Positions 32,752 through 41,725 of a stretch of DNA of 64,000 nt are shown here, one piece after another. Numbering within the stretch: the first letter of the stretch is position 1; the number at the start of each line of letters is the position of its first letter. Source of the DNA: Gemmatimonadota bacterium. Its GTDB lineage: Bacteria; Gemmatimonadota; Gemmatimonadetes; Gemmatimonadales; Gemmatimonadaceae. The stretch is taken from contig JAPLKS010000017.1 in assembly GCA_026387915.1 (NCBI GenBank), positions 186,001-250,000 on the forward strand. The letters run 5' to 3'. The notes under the pieces are model-generated. The model saw nothing but the letters and a program-made list of their open reading frames with translations, was not told the DNA's origin and did not search any database. Made by a program: the position numbers and the translations under genes.

Positions 32752-34761
32752 TCAGAATTCGATCTGCGTGCCCAGTTCCACGACGCGGTTAGGAGGCAGC
32801 TGGAAGAACTCCGCGGCCGATCGCGCGTTCTTGGACATGATCGCGAAGAGTCGCTTGCGCCAGATGCTCATCGAAAGCCCGCCCGTCTTCCAGGGCCGCG
32901 GTAACGGAAGCAACAGTTCGCGTCCGAGATAGTAGCTCGTCTCGAGCGGTCGTGCGCGTATACCGTCCTTCTTGAGCAACGCCATGATGTGCGGGGCGTC
33001 GGGATATTCCATGAACCCGTAGCGCGCGACCACACGCACGAACCCGTGCGTGAGCGGTTCGTACGACACGCGGTGATCATCATCCACTTCCGGCACATCA
33101 GCGGTTTGAATCGAGAGCAACACAACCTGCTCGTGCAGCACTTTGTTGTGCTTGAGATGGTGCAACAGCACCACCGGCGCACCGTCGGGCTCCGATGTCA
33201 TGAACACGGCGGTGCCGGGAACGCGTGGAATCTTGCCGCGCCCTACGCTCTCGAGAAACGCGCCGAGCGGCATCGTGATTTCTTTGAGACGCTCACGGAG
33301 AATTTCTTTTCCGCGCTTCCAGGTAGTCATCATCGTGAACAACACGATGGCGACCACCAGCGGGACCCAGCCACCATTGGCCACCTTGATGACGTTCGCT
33401 CCGAAGAACGCGAGGTCAATCGTGAGGAAGACCGCGCCGAGCAGGAGCACCTTCCAGCGCGGCCAGTTCCAGCGGCCAGCCGCCACCACGAGAAAGAGGA
33501 TGGTTGTAATGGCCATCGTGCCGGTCACGGCAATGCCATACGCGGCGCCGAGCGCGCTCGACGTTTTGAAACCGAGCACCACGAACAGGCAGCTCACCAT
33601 CAGCGCGTGATTGATTTCCGGAATGTAGATCTGCCCCGCCTCACGCGCGGACGTGTGAATGATCGTCACGCGTGGGCTGTAGCCGAGCTGTACGCACTGC
33701 TGGGTCAACGAGAACGCGCCGGAGATCAGGGCCTGACTGGCGATGATCGCCGCCATCGTGGCGATCACAATGAGCGGGTAGAGCAATGCGCGCGGGGCGA
33801 GCAAGTAAAACGGGTTGGCCACGGCGGTGGGATCGCGCAACACGAGCGCGCCCTGGCCGAGGTAGTTGAGCAAGAGACAGGGAAACACGAACCAGAACCA
33901 GGCCAAGCGAATCGGACGCTTGCCGAAATGCCCCATGTCGGCGTACAGCGCTTCCGCGCCAGTCACCGCCAGCACGACCGCGCCAAGTAACACGAATGCG
34001 ACGGTTCGTTCTTCAATGAAAAAGGCCACCGCATACCACGGATTGAGCGCGCCAATAATAGCCGGATTGCGCAGTATTTCGTGCAGGCCCAGCGCCGCGA
34101 TGAGCGTAAACCAGATGAGCATCAGCGGCCCGAACATCGCGCCGACTTTCGCCGTGCCGACCCGCTGCATCAAGAACAGTCCCACAAGCACAGCCATCGT
34201 CACGGGAATCACGAACACGCTAAACCGCGTCGATACCACCTCAAGTCCTTCCATGGCGCCGAGCACAGAAATCGCGGGCGTGATGACGCCGTCGCCGTAG
34301 AGGAGCGCGGAGCCAAACAACCCGAGTGCAATCAAGACGAACCGGCGTTTGCGATGGGTGGTGTCCTTGCCGATGATCAGGGCGAGGATTGCCAGAATGC
34401 CACCTTCGCCACGGTTGTCGGCGCGCATCACGTAGACGATGTACTTCACGCTCACCACGAGCATCAGCGACCAAACGATGAGCGACAGCACGCCGTACAC
34501 GTGCGCGGGCGTTGGCGTGATGCCGTACTCCGGCTTGAAGCACTCGCGGAACGCGTAGAGCGGGCTGGTGCCGATATCGCCGTACACCACCCCGAGCGCC
34601 GTCAGCGCGAGCACCGCCAGTCGCTTACCGGTGGGGTGCGCCTCGACATGCGCGTGCGTATTGGGGGCCGTTGCGGCGGGGTACGTCCCCGACAATGTCG
34701 GGTCGTGAGAGGGAGACACGGTAAAGAGACCGGCGTACGAGTAGGCCAACGGATCGCGCAA
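32752..34761 (-). CDS. kup: Kup-family potassium uptake protein
   Basis: 669 residues. The KUP signature GVVYGDIGTSPLYAFRECF begins near residue 57 and about 12 transmembrane helices follow, then a C-terminal cytoplasmic domain of about 150 residues. It is a K+/H+ symporter in the inner membrane. The first 45 residues are a polar extension; the TTG at 34761 starts the open frame, but GTG at 34719 is an equally plausible start and gives a more usual N-terminus. I looked for a c-di-AMP (ydaO) riboswitch in the 130 bases upstream and saw none. Confidence 0.94.
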   Translation of the reverse strand: MRDPLAYSYAGLFTVSPSHDPTLSGTYPAATAPNTHAHVEAHPTGKRLAVLALTALGVVYGDIGTSPLYAFRECFKPEYGITPTPAHVYGVLSLIVWSLMLVVSVKYIVYVMRADNRGEGGILAILALIIGKDTTHRKRRFVLIALGLFGSALLYGDGVITPAISVLGAMEGLEVVSTRFSVFVIPVTMAVLVGLFLMQRVGTAKVGAMFGPLMLIWFTLIAALGLHEILRNPAIIGALNPWYAVAFFIEERTVAFVLLGAVVLAVTGAEALYADMGHFGKRPIRLAWFWFVFPCLLLNYLGQGALVLRDPTAVANPFYLLAPRALLYPLIVIATMAAIIASQALISGAFSLTQQCVQLGYSPRVTIIHTSAREAGQIYIPEINHALMVSCLFVVLGFKTSSALGAAYGIAVTGTMAITTILFLVVAAGRWNWPRWKVLLLGAVFLTIDLAFFGANVIKVANGGWVPLVVAIVLFTMMTTWKRGKEILRERLKEITMPLGAFLESVGRGKIPRVPGTAVFMTSEPDGAPVVLLHHLKHNKVLHEQVVLLSIQTADVPEVDDDHRVSYEPLTHGFVRVVARYGFMEYPDAPHIMALLKKDGIRARPLETSYYLGRELLLPLPRPWKTGGLSMSIWRKRLFAIMSKNARSAAEFFQLPPNRVVELGTQIEF

Positions 34762-34892
34762 AACCCGCGACCCGTTGGAAGAATCTAGTGGGTGTCACAG
34801 GCGCGTCCAGCGAACGCCGCGTTCTCCACCCAGGGCATTCTGTCACACCGTACCGGACGAACGGCAAAGAACCTCGCCGGTGCTTGCCCCGC

Positions 34893-35501
34893 CTACGGGG
34901 TTTCCGCCAAGTCGCTCAACTCCCGGGTGGCCCGCTGCAGAATATCGGCCACCTGCTTGGCCAACTGCGCCGTCGCCGGCCGTCGCCACAACAGGCGTGC
35001 ATATTCGCGGCCGAGCGCGCCCATCGCCTCGTGCGCTGGCCGCACATCGTCACCAAAGATGGTGTTCGACAGTTCGGCCAACCGATGCAATACCTCGTCC
35101 ACCGTCGAGCGATTCTCATCGAGGTACGCCCGACCCTGATCCGTGATGGCATACACCCGCTTGCCACCCTCCTCGGCGGATGCGACCGCATGGCCCATCT
35201 CCTCAAGCAGCGTGAGCGTGGGGTAGACAGTGCCCGGGCTCGGGGCATAGCGCCCGCCTGAGCGCTCCTCGAGTTCCTTGATGATGTCGTAGCCGTGGCG
35301 GGGCTTTTCCGAGAGGAGTTGCAGTATGACCAGCTTGAGGTCGCCCTGCTCAAACATCCGCCCGCCCGAACGCGTTCTCGCGCGAAAGCTCCCCAGCCCC
35401 CAGGAGAAGGCGCCGCCAGGAGAAGACCACCAGTCACCGCCACGTCCGGCCCATTGCCGGTCGCGAGGGCCACATGTGCCGTGATCGTGGTGTTTCCACA
35501 T
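34893..35501 (-). CDS. PadR-family transcriptional regulator
   Basis: About 202 residues. The first 45 are rich in His, Gly, Trp and Arg; then comes the PadR winged helix: FEQGDLKLVILQLLSEKPRHGYDIIKELEERSGG, SPGTVYPTLTLLEEMG and RVYAITDQGR. The C-terminal half is helical and probably dimerises. It likely represses itself: a 16-bp palindrome overlaps its promoter. An AGGAGG ribosome site lies 4 bases before ATG 35501; the ATG at 35504 is too close to it. It is divergent from the TonB-like gene. Confidence 0.9.
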   Translation of the reverse strand: MWKHHDHGTCGPRDRQWAGRGGDWWSSPGGAFSWGLGSFRARTRSGGRMFEQGDLKLVILQLLSEKPRHGYDIIKELEERSGGRYAPSPGTVYPTLTLLEEMGHAVASAEEGGKRVYAITDQGRAYLDENRSTVDEVLHRLAELSNTIFGDDVRPAHEAMGALGREYARLLWRRPATAQLAKQVADILQRATRELSDLAETP

Positions 35502-35571
35502 CATTCCTCCTGTGCCGAGTGGTCCGACTTGCCCAGCAAGAGCTGGGGAAAGCTAACTTCGTTATATCTTC

Positions 35572-35599
35572 AATATATCGCGTCCGATATATCGGACAA
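35572..35599 (-). promoter_or_regulatory. putative promoter of the padR gene
   Basis: On the minus strand TTGTCC, 16 bases, TATATT: a fair sigma70-type promoter about 70 bases upstream of ATG 35501. The GATATAT palindrome covers the -35 and spacer. Confidence 0.45.
35582..35597. promoter_or_regulatory. 16-bp palindromic operator, probably PadR site
   Basis: GTCCGATATATCGGAC is a perfect palindrome. A related half repeat ATATATCG lies 4 bases away at 35573-35580 (inverted against CGATATAT). An AT-rich dyad between a padR gene and a divergent gene is the usual place for PadR binding; binding itself is inferred. Confidence 0.6.
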
Positions 35600-35701
35600 T
35601 CCCCCCCCTTGGTGACGAATCGACCCCCGCCTATGGTAATCCTTTAGGCGGAGCAGGCTGTCCTATTGGATGAGCCCTGAGCTCCGCACCGAGACCCCCC
35701 G

Positions 35702-36391
35702 ATGCAACTGCTGTTCGACGAACGCTTCAAAACCCCACGCCCCCTCCTCGGGGCGGTGATCAGCGCGGCCACGCACGTCGCGCTCATTGCGATCGTGGCG
35801 ATCGGTGGGCGTCGCTACGCCAGCGACATTGCCGATGTCATGCAACAGACGGTGCGTTTTCTCGTGCCGGCCGACCGCATTTCGCGCCCCGTGGAAACCC
35901 AGCTGAAATACGCGGGTTCTCCAGGCAACGACGCAAAGTCTGGCCTGCGACCGCCCGAGCACATCACGCGGACCACGTCTTCGACCGCCTTCGCGCAGCC
36001 CCAAGCGGCGAGCCAAGGCGACGACGCAAGGACAAGCTTGGCTGTCGCCGAGCCCACCGCGGAAGAAAATGCGTACAGTGTGCTCGACGTGGATTCTGCG
36101 GCTGTGCGCGACCCCGCGAGTGCGGCGCCGTCGTATCCGGAAACCTTGATGGCGCAGAACGTGGAAGGGTCAGCGACCATGCGTTTTGTGGTGGACACCA
36201 CAGGCTACGTGGATATGGCCACCGTAAAGGAAATTCGCACGACGCACCCGCTCTTTGCCAAGGCAGTGCGCGACGTGATGCCCCGCATGCGATTCCGCCC
36301 GGCGCTCGCCGGCAACCGCGCCGTACGCCAGCTCGCAGAACAGGAGTTCAAGTTCCTCCTGCAGCGTGCAGTCGCGAAGAAGCCCCAGTAG
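35702..36391 (+). CDS. TonB-like energy transducer
   Basis: 229 residues. One transmembrane anchor near 17-37 (PLLGAVISAATHVALIAIVAIGG), a Ser/Ala/Pro-rich periplasmic linker (about 75-135) and a TonB C-terminal domain at about 140-220 with YPETLMAQNVEGSATMRFVVDTTGYV and MRFRPAL. It lacks the long Pro-Glu/Pro-Lys linker of classical TonB, so it may be a dedicated or non-energising homologue. No ExbB/ExbD is nearby. It is divergent from padR, so PadR may regulate it as well. Confidence 0.82.
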   Translation: MQLLFDERFKTPRPLLGAVISAATHVALIAIVAIGGRRYASDIADVMQQTVRFLVPADRISRPVETQLKYAGSPGNDAKSGLRPPEHITRTTSSTAFAQPQAASQGDDARTSLAVAEPTAEENAYSVLDVDSAAVRDPASAAPSYPETLMAQNVEGSATMRFVVDTTGYVDMATVKEIRTTHPLFAKAVRDVMPRMRFRPALAGNRAVRQLAEQEFKFLLQRAVAKKPQ

Positions 36392-36411
36392 CACGAGGGT
36401 ATGCGAGATAG

Positions 36412-36445
36412 AAAGAGGCGGCGTGCATTGCACGCCGCCTCTTTT
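36412..36445. terminator. bidirectional intrinsic terminator
   Basis: AAAGAGGCGGCGTGCA / TGCACGCCGCCTCTTT: a 15-16-bp near-perfect stem with A- and T-tracts at the ends, between the converging TonB-like and permease genes. Confidence 0.92.
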
Positions 36446-36471
36446 CGTACCGTCTATCGTACGGTGGCGAC

Positions 36472-37692
36472 TTACTCGTAGCGCAGCGCGACGATCGGAT
36501 CGAGTCCGGCGGCCCGACGTGCGGGGTATACGCCGAACACCACGCCGACGAACGCCGAGAAACCGAACGCGATGGCAATGGAGGACGCGCCCACTTCAGT
36601 GCTCCACCCCATAATGCGGGTGAAGATCGTGGCACCGCCCGCGCCAACGCCGATACCGATCATGCCGCCCAAGAGGCAGAGCACGACGGCCTCAATCAGG
36701 AACTGGAACAGAATATTGAGCTTGGTGGCGCCGAGTGCCTTGCGAATGCCAATCTCACGCGTGCGCTCGGTGACCGAGACGAGCATGATGTTCATAATGC
36801 CGATGCCGCCCACGAGCAGCGACACGGCGGCAATCCCGGCGAGGAGCAAGCTGAACACCTGCGTGGTTTCGCCGAGCGTGTTCAAGAAGTCCGACTGGTT
36901 GCGGATCTGAAAGTCGTCATCTCGACCAGGGCGTAGTTTGTGTTCGCGCCGCAGGATCTTCTGGATGTCGGCCATCGTTTCTGGGATGTCTTCTTCCGTC
37001 GGCGCGAGCACGCTGATGGCGCGCACGCGATTCGATCCCAAGACGCGGAACCGAGCCGTGGTAATCGGAATGAGAATTTGGTCGTCGGGGTTTTGGAACG
37101 CCGAGGCCTGTCCCTTGCTCTTGAAGACGCCGACCACGGTGAACTGAATGCCGCGCACACGGATCGTTTCGCCAACGATCCCTACGGCAGACTGCACCCC
37201 GAGATTTTCGACGACGGTCGGGCCGACCACCGCCACGCGCTGGCGCGTCTGGTCTTCGGCGTTCGTGAAGAACCGTCCTTCTTGCATCTCGTACTTCCGG
37301 ACCGCTGGATAGTTGGCGGTCGTGCCGACGATCTGCGTATTCGTGTTTTTGTTGAGGTACTGCACCTGCAGACTGCCCGACATTTCCGGCTGCACCGCCG
37401 CGATGTGCGTGCCACGATCGGCGAGCGCCTGCGCGTCGTCGATGATTAAGCGGGCACCGCCGCCACCAGTCCGCACGCCACCCATCTGCGACTGCCCGGG
37501 ATTGACGGTGAGCAACGTGGTGCCAAGGGCCGCAATGCGGTCGTTGACCTGTTTTTGCGCGCCCTTACCGAGCGCCACCACCGCGATCACCGCCGCCACG
37601 CCGATCACGATGCCGAGCATCGTGAGTAGCGAGCGCAGCTTGTTCGCGCGGAGGGCGCCCAGTGCGACGCGAACGGTTTCGCCAATCAGCAT
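36472..37692 (-). CDS. MacB/LolC-type ABC transporter permease without ATPase domain
   Basis: 406 residues. The N-terminal helix and periplasmic domain (MLIGETVRVALGALRANKLRSLLTMLGIVIGVAAV) match the MacB_PCD family; three C-terminal helices form an FtsX domain (about 275-395) with SVTERTREIGIRKALGA. There is no Walker A, Walker B or ABC signature, so the nucleotide-binding subunit must be a separate protein, and none is encoded in this window. It follows the MacA-like adaptor by 3 bases, and a TolC gene is in the same operon. Mechanotransmission-type export to the outside is the expected role. Confidence 0.93.
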   Translation of the reverse strand: MLIGETVRVALGALRANKLRSLLTMLGIVIGVAAVIAVVALGKGAQKQVNDRIAALGTTLLTVNPGQSQMGGVRTGGGGARLIIDDAQALADRGTHIAAVQPEMSGSLQVQYLNKNTNTQIVGTTANYPAVRKYEMQEGRFFTNAEDQTRQRVAVVGPTVVENLGVQSAVGIVGETIRVRGIQFTVVGVFKSKGQASAFQNPDDQILIPITTARFRVLGSNRVRAISVLAPTEEDIPETMADIQKILRREHKLRPGRDDDFQIRNQSDFLNTLGETTQVFSLLLAGIAAVSLLVGGIGIMNIMLVSVTERTREIGIRKALGATKLNILFQFLIEAVVLCLLGGMIGIGVGAGGATIFTRIMGWSTEVGASSIAIAFGFSAFVGVVFGVYPARRAAGLDPIVALRYE

Positions 37693-37695
37693 TGG

Positions 37696-39606
37696 CTAGT
37701 TCCCTCGTCCGCCGCCACGACCACCACCGCCACCACCGGCCGGGCTGCCACCGAGCGGACTGCCCGTCATGGACTTCATGCGGTCATTCTGCTCCTGACG
37801 CTTGGCCTGTAGTGCCGCGGCGCTGAGCATCGCGACCTTGTCGCCTTCGGCAAGACCGTCAATCACTTCGGTGTAGTCGTAGTTGGCGACGCCAAGGCGC
37901 AGCACCTTCGGCTCCCACGTCGTGCCCTTCTGTACGAACACGAGGCCGGACCGGCTACGGCTTCTCCCGCCGCTGCCACCGCCACCGCCCATGCCACCCA
38001 TTCCACTCTGGCCATTGCCGCCGCCGCTGTTGTCGCGGCGATTCGGGAATGCCGTCGGTCGGCCGGTGCCGCCGGCCGCACCGGCAGTGGCGCCTGCGCC
38101 ACCGCGGCTGTTGTTGCCGCCACCCATCGCGCTCATCCCGCCGCGTCCGCCACCCATCTGGCCGCCACCCATCTGGCCGCCACCCATCTGGCCGCCACCC
38201 ATCTGGCCGCCACCCTGTCCGCCGCCATTCCGGAAGCGGCAGGCGCGCACGACGTTGGCATCCATACCGAGCGACTTGTACACCTCTTCGCTCTGCTTGC
38301 GCAGCGCGTCACGATCTGCGTTCGGATCACGCATCTGCTCGCGGATCGCATCGAGCTTCTTCTGCGTGTCCGGCTTCTTCGCCATCGCGTCGTCAACCTT
38401 TTTGCAGTCGGCGTCGCTCACCTGCGGCATGTTGAAGCCACCGCGCCCGCCCTGTCCGCCCATGCCACGGCGATCACCCTGATCACCCTGAAGAGGGAAG
38501 GCCAGTTCGCCGCGCGACTGCTGCGTCTTGGTGGCGGCACCCGCCGGCGCGCCGGTCGGTGCCGACGTGCTGTTGCTGTTGCCACCGCGACCGCCCTGGC
38601 CACCCTGGCCGCCACGACCACCGAATCCGCCACCCATCGCGTTGCGCAACTGCGCCTGCACGCTGTCGGGGTTCAAGCCGAGCAGCGTCGCGGCCTGGCG
38701 CGCTTCACGTGTGGAACGAATGGCGTCGTTCGGCACCGCGATGGCGCCGAGACGTTCGTCGGTAAGCACCTGCACTTCGCCGTTCATGCCGGGCTTGAGC
38801 AACCCTTCGCTGTTGTCGAGCGAAATGAGCACTGGAAACATCGTCACGTTCTGCTGTACGGTCGCCTGCGGCTCGATCTTCTCCACCACGCCGCGGAACG
38901 GGCGGTCCGGGAAGGCGTCCACGGTGACCTGCGCTGGCTGGCCGGGCTTCACGGCACCAATGTCCGTTTCGTTCACGAGTGCGCGCGAGCGCACCTTGGT
39001 GAGGTCGGCCATCGTCGCAATGACGCTGCCGCCGCTCACCGACTGTCCGCCGGCCTGAATGACCTGTCCCACCGACACCGGCTTCGTGATGATCGTGCCT
39101 TCGATGGATGCCACGACGCGCGCATCCTTGAGCTTCTGCGCGGCGAGGTCGAGGCTCGACTGACTCCGAACGAGCGTCGCCTGCGCGTTCGCAAAACCCG
39201 TTTGCGCCGACTCGAGGTCGGGGCGCGTGATGATGCGATCCTTGAACAGCGTTTCCTGACGCTTGAGCTGCGCCGAGGCGACGTCGAAGTTCGACTTCGA
39301 CGCGGCCAAGTCGGCGGTCGACTGGCGGAAGGAGGTCGTGAGGTCGGTCGTATCGATCTGCACGATGAGATCGCCAGGCTTCACGTAGCTGCCGATTTCG
39401 ATCGGCATCTTCATGACCTGGCCCGAGGCGGTCTTGGACTTCACCTCGATCACGTTGATCGGTTCGATGATGCCCGTGGCCTCAGCGGTCACGATGATGT
39501 CGCGACGCTGAATGGTGGCGGTGGGAATCGTGACGACTTTGGTATCGGTCTTGGCGCACGCCGCGGCGACGCTGACGAGGGCGAGCAGCAAAATCTTGCG
39601 GGTCAC
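37696..39606 (-). CDS. MacA-like periplasmic adaptor lipoprotein with large Gly/Met-rich insert
   Basis: About 636 residues, against 370-400 for MacA. Lipobox AAAC gives Cys17. Residues 20-310 hold the membrane-proximal, lipoyl, hairpin and beta-barrel domains (SKTASGQVMKMPIEIGSYVKPGD, LVQIDT, VTVDAFPDRPFRG). From about 330 to 560 lies an insert: a Gly/Arg/Gln-rich part, a small helical island with two Cys (DADCKK to VRACRFR), the GGGQM repeat and more Gly/Met runs; then LVFVQKGTTWEPKVLRLG resumes the conserved fold. The start is GTG 39606 with GGAG 7 bases upstream; ATG 39642 is possible. Confidence 0.9.
   Translation of the reverse strand: MTRKILLLALVSVAAACAKTDTKVVTIPTATIQRRDIIVTAEATGIIEPINVIEVKSKTASGQVMKMPIEIGSYVKPGDLIVQIDTTDLTTSFRQSTADLAASKSNFDVASAQLKRQETLFKDRIITRPDLESAQTGFANAQATLVRSQSSLDLAAQKLKDARVVASIEGTIITKPVSVGQVIQAGGQSVSGGSVIATMADLTKVRSRALVNETDIGAVKPGQPAQVTVDAFPDRPFRGVVEKIEPQATVQQNVTMFPVLISLDNSEGLLKPGMNGEVQVLTDERLGAIAVPNDAIRSTREARQAATLLGLNPDSVQAQLRNAMGGGFGGRGGQGGQGGRGGNSNSTSAPTGAPAGAATKTQQSRGELAFPLQGDQGDRRGMGGQGGRGGFNMPQVSDADCKKVDDAMAKKPDTQKKLDAIREQMRDPNADRDALRKQSEEVYKSLGMDANVVRACRFRNGGGQGGGQMGGGQMGGGQMGGGQMGGGRGGMSAMGGGNNSRGGAGATAGAAGGTGRPTAFPNRRDNSGGGNGQSGMGGMGGGGGSGGRSRSRSGLVFVQKGTTWEPKVLRLGVANYDYTEVIDGLAEGDKVAMLSAAALQAKRQEQNDRMKSMTGSPLGGSPAGGGGGGRGGGRGN
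38151..38216 (-). repeat. 15-bp coding tandem repeat in the adaptor gene
   Basis: Four exact copies of CACCCATCTGGCCGC (plus strand) and a partial fifth. On the minus strand they encode GGGQM units. Exact identity at third positions points to recent expansion. Confidence 0.95.
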
Positions 39607-39655
39607 TGCGAACTCCGGATGGAGGCGATGGGTCGGGTGCATGTTGGTCACGGCC

Positions 39656-40972
39656 TTACTTGAGGTCGCGGCCAATGAGCGCTTCGATCTGCGCCTTGGC
39701 GCTGCGCGCGTTGAGGCGCGCCGTGATGAGACTGAGGCGGGCGTTGTCGAGCTGAGACTGCACCGTCAGCACATCAAGCGCCTGCTTGGTGCCGAGGTTG
39801 TACTGCTGCTGCACGACGCGAAGGTTTTCCTCGGACGCAGAGATCTGCAGCTTGTTGAGTTCGATCGATTGCACGGCTGTCCGATAGCTGTTCAGCTGCG
39901 TGGTGAGATTCTGCACGGCGGCGAGGCGCGCGTCCCGCAGGTTCGCCAGCGCGTTTTCTTCGCTGATCTTGGCGTTGGCGAGCGTCGCTTCGCGGTTGTA
40001 GCCGTTGAAGACGTTGTACGACACCGAGAAGCCAAGCGCGGTGCTCTTGCTGCTCAGCCCGTCGCCGAAATCGAACCCCTTGGAACCTTCGGGCGTCCAG
40101 CTGTACGAGCCGGTCATGGCGATCTGCGGCATGTACGGCGCCGTGGCGGCCTTGTGCGTGGCGCCGGCGGCGGTGAGCGTCGCTTGCGACTGCCGGATGG
40201 CCGGGCCATCGGCGGCAATGCGCGTCAGTTCGTCTTCGCCCACGTTGATCACCCCGACGTCCGACGTATCGGCGATCACCGCGGTGACGAGCGTGGCGGA
40301 CCCCACGAGGCGGGTGAGCGCGGCGTTGGCGTTGCCCAGCCCGTTCTGCGCATTCAAGATGGCGAGCTTTGCCTGCCCGACGGCCACCGCCGCGGAGAGC
40401 GAGTCGGAGCGCGTTGCCGTACCGGCCATCATTTTGGTGCTGGCCACCACGAGTTGCTGCTGCGCCTGCTCCAGCTGACGGTGCGCGGCCGCGTCTTGTT
40501 CACGCGCGGCCAGCACGGCGAAGTACTGCGTTTTGACGTTCAACGCCGTCTGATAACGCTGAAGCGTTTCGTTCGCCTCGTTGGCGGAGCGATTCGACTC
40601 AGCGGCCCGCAGGTTGTAATAGCGCTGCCCGCCATCCCACACGGTGAGGCTGGAGCTGAGGCCGCGCGAATACGACCATGGGGTGCCACTGAACCCGAGC
40701 GGGACGCCGTTGATCAACTGCGTCCCGCCGCGCTGGTTGGCGGTTGCCGACAGCGCCAACGATGGCAGATACCCCAGCGTCGTCTGCTTGATAGAAACGT
40801 CGCTCGTGCGAACGCTGTTGCGCGCGAGCACGACGCTCGGCGCATTCTGCTGCGCGTCGTGCACGGCTTCGTCGAGCGAGATGGCGCGCGCGGTGCCGCC
40901 CTGCGCTACGCCCATGGACGGCGCTGCGGCAATGGCGACGCATGTTGCGACGCAAAGAAACCCAACCCTCAT
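39656..40972 (-). CDS. TolC-family outer membrane channel
   Basis: 438 residues. Signal peptide ending near GVAQGG. The rest is the duplicated TolC repeat: long Ala/Gln/Asn-rich coiled-coil helices (ETLQRYQTALNVKTQYFAVLAAREQ; REATLANAKISEENALANLRDARLA) with strand pairs between. It forms a trimeric outer-membrane duct for the MacA-like adaptor and permease encoded downstream. The gene's ATG is in an ATGA overlap with the Spy-like gene. Confidence 0.92.
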   Translation of the reverse strand: MRVGFLCVATCVAIAAAPSMGVAQGGTARAISLDEAVHDAQQNAPSVVLARNSVRTSDVSIKQTTLGYLPSLALSATANQRGGTQLINGVPLGFSGTPWSYSRGLSSSLTVWDGGQRYYNLRAAESNRSANEANETLQRYQTALNVKTQYFAVLAAREQDAAAHRQLEQAQQQLVVASTKMMAGTATRSDSLSAAVAVGQAKLAILNAQNGLGNANAALTRLVGSATLVTAVIADTSDVGVINVGEDELTRIAADGPAIRQSQATLTAAGATHKAATAPYMPQIAMTGSYSWTPEGSKGFDFGDGLSSKSTALGFSVSYNVFNGYNREATLANAKISEENALANLRDARLAAVQNLTTQLNSYRTAVQSIELNKLQISASEENLRVVQQQYNLGTKQALDVLTVQSQLDNARLSLITARLNARSAKAQIEALIGRDLK

Positions 40973-41337
40973 TTCTTCTCCTGGCGCTGCGCCTGTTGGC
41001 GCTCGCGCTGCATTTGGTCGTAGATGACCTGCTGTTCTGGCGTCAGCAGCTTCGCAATACGCTGACGCGAGTCGGCGCTCGCCGAGTCGAGCGCCGGACG
41101 GACCGGCGCGAGAATGGAATCCTGCTTGCGGTTGCGTTCGTCATAAATGCGCGCCGCCGAGTCCCGTTGGGCCGGCGTCAACTTGAGGCGATCGAACGTC
41201 CGCTGGCGCATCGCCGACTGATCCCACCAGCGCGGCATGGCGCGCACGACGAGTCGGTCCACCGAGATGCCGATGGCCGCGCCACCAAGTGCGGCGCCGA
41301 GGTACACCACCAGCGCGAGTCCTTTAGATCTGGTCAT
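40969..41337 (-). CDS. membrane-anchored Spy/CpxP-like periplasmic protein
   Basis: 122 residues. An N-terminal helix (about 7-25) anchors or exports it. The remainder is helical and carries two LTxxQ-type motifs (LKLTPAQRDS and LLTPEQQVIYDQ), the mark of the Spy/CpxP/CnrX family of periplasmic stress or metal sensors. Its place right after sigma and anti-sigma genes suggests that it senses the signal and controls the anti-sigma factor, as CnrX does in metal resistance; this is inference. ATG 41337; the frame continues upstream only over the anti-sigma gene. Confidence 0.8.
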   Translation of the reverse strand: MTRSKGLALVVYLGAALGGAAIGISVDRLVVRAMPRWWDQSAMRQRTFDRLKLTPAQRDSAARIYDERNRKQDSILAPVRPALDSASADSRQRIAKLLTPEQQVIYDQMQRERQQAQRQEKK

Positions 41338-41350
41338 GAGGCGCGGGCGC

Positions 41351-41725
41351 TCAATGGCCGGTAAGGATGCGGACGTTGGACTGCTGTTCGGACAGGCGTT
41401 CACGCGCGGCGAGTGTCGGCGCGTCGATCGTCGCCGGGTCGATGACGGTTTCGTATTCGGCGCGCGCCATCTGGGTCTGCGTGCGCAGTAAGAGCGTCCC
41501 CGCCACGATCACGGCAATGCCGGCGGCCATCAGTCCAGCGCGCAACCACGTGCCCGATACCGCCCACCACGAGTCCCCGTCTGCCAACGACAGGCGATCC
41601 ATGATGCGGCGTTCGAGAAAACTCCAATAGGCCGCATCAGCTGGCGGCGCATAGATCGCGCGCAGCTCCTGCGTCAGGGGGTCGTCGTCCCGGATGAGTT
41701 CGAGTCCGTTGAAATCGTTGTTCAT
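41351..41725 (-). CDS. putative anti-sigma factor, single-pass membrane protein
   Basis: 124 residues with one transmembrane helix at about 62-81. The cytoplasmic N-terminal part (acidic, helical, FLERRIMDRLSL) could bind the sigma factor, and a short periplasmic tail follows. The zinc anti-sigma motif (HxxxCxxC) is absent; the protein has no Cys at all. The assignment rests on position: its ATG overlaps the stop of the ECF sigma gene (ATGA at 41722-41725) and it has the size and topology of anti-sigma factors. Confidence 0.72.
   Translation of the reverse strand: MNNDFNGLELIRDDDPLTQELRAIYAPPADAAYWSFLERRIMDRLSLADGDSWWAVSGTWLRAGLMAAGIAVIVAGTLLLRTQTQMARAEYETVIDPATIDAPTLAARERLSEQQSNVRILTGH

Noticed and set aside
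34762-34892. Possible c-di-AMP riboswitch before kup
   Set aside because: I could not find the conserved ydaO-type core; only short GC pairs are visible.
34898-34914. Small CCCCG/CGGGG hairpin after padR
   Set aside because: Only a 5-bp stem and no U-tract; not enough to call a terminator.
36472-37692. Full MacB (ATPase plus permease) annotation
   Set aside because: The protein begins directly with the permease N-terminal helix; no Walker or ABC signature is present.
38151-38216. Possible CRISPR-like repeats
   Set aside because: Contiguous 15-bp units without spacers, in frame inside a gene, encoding GGGQM.
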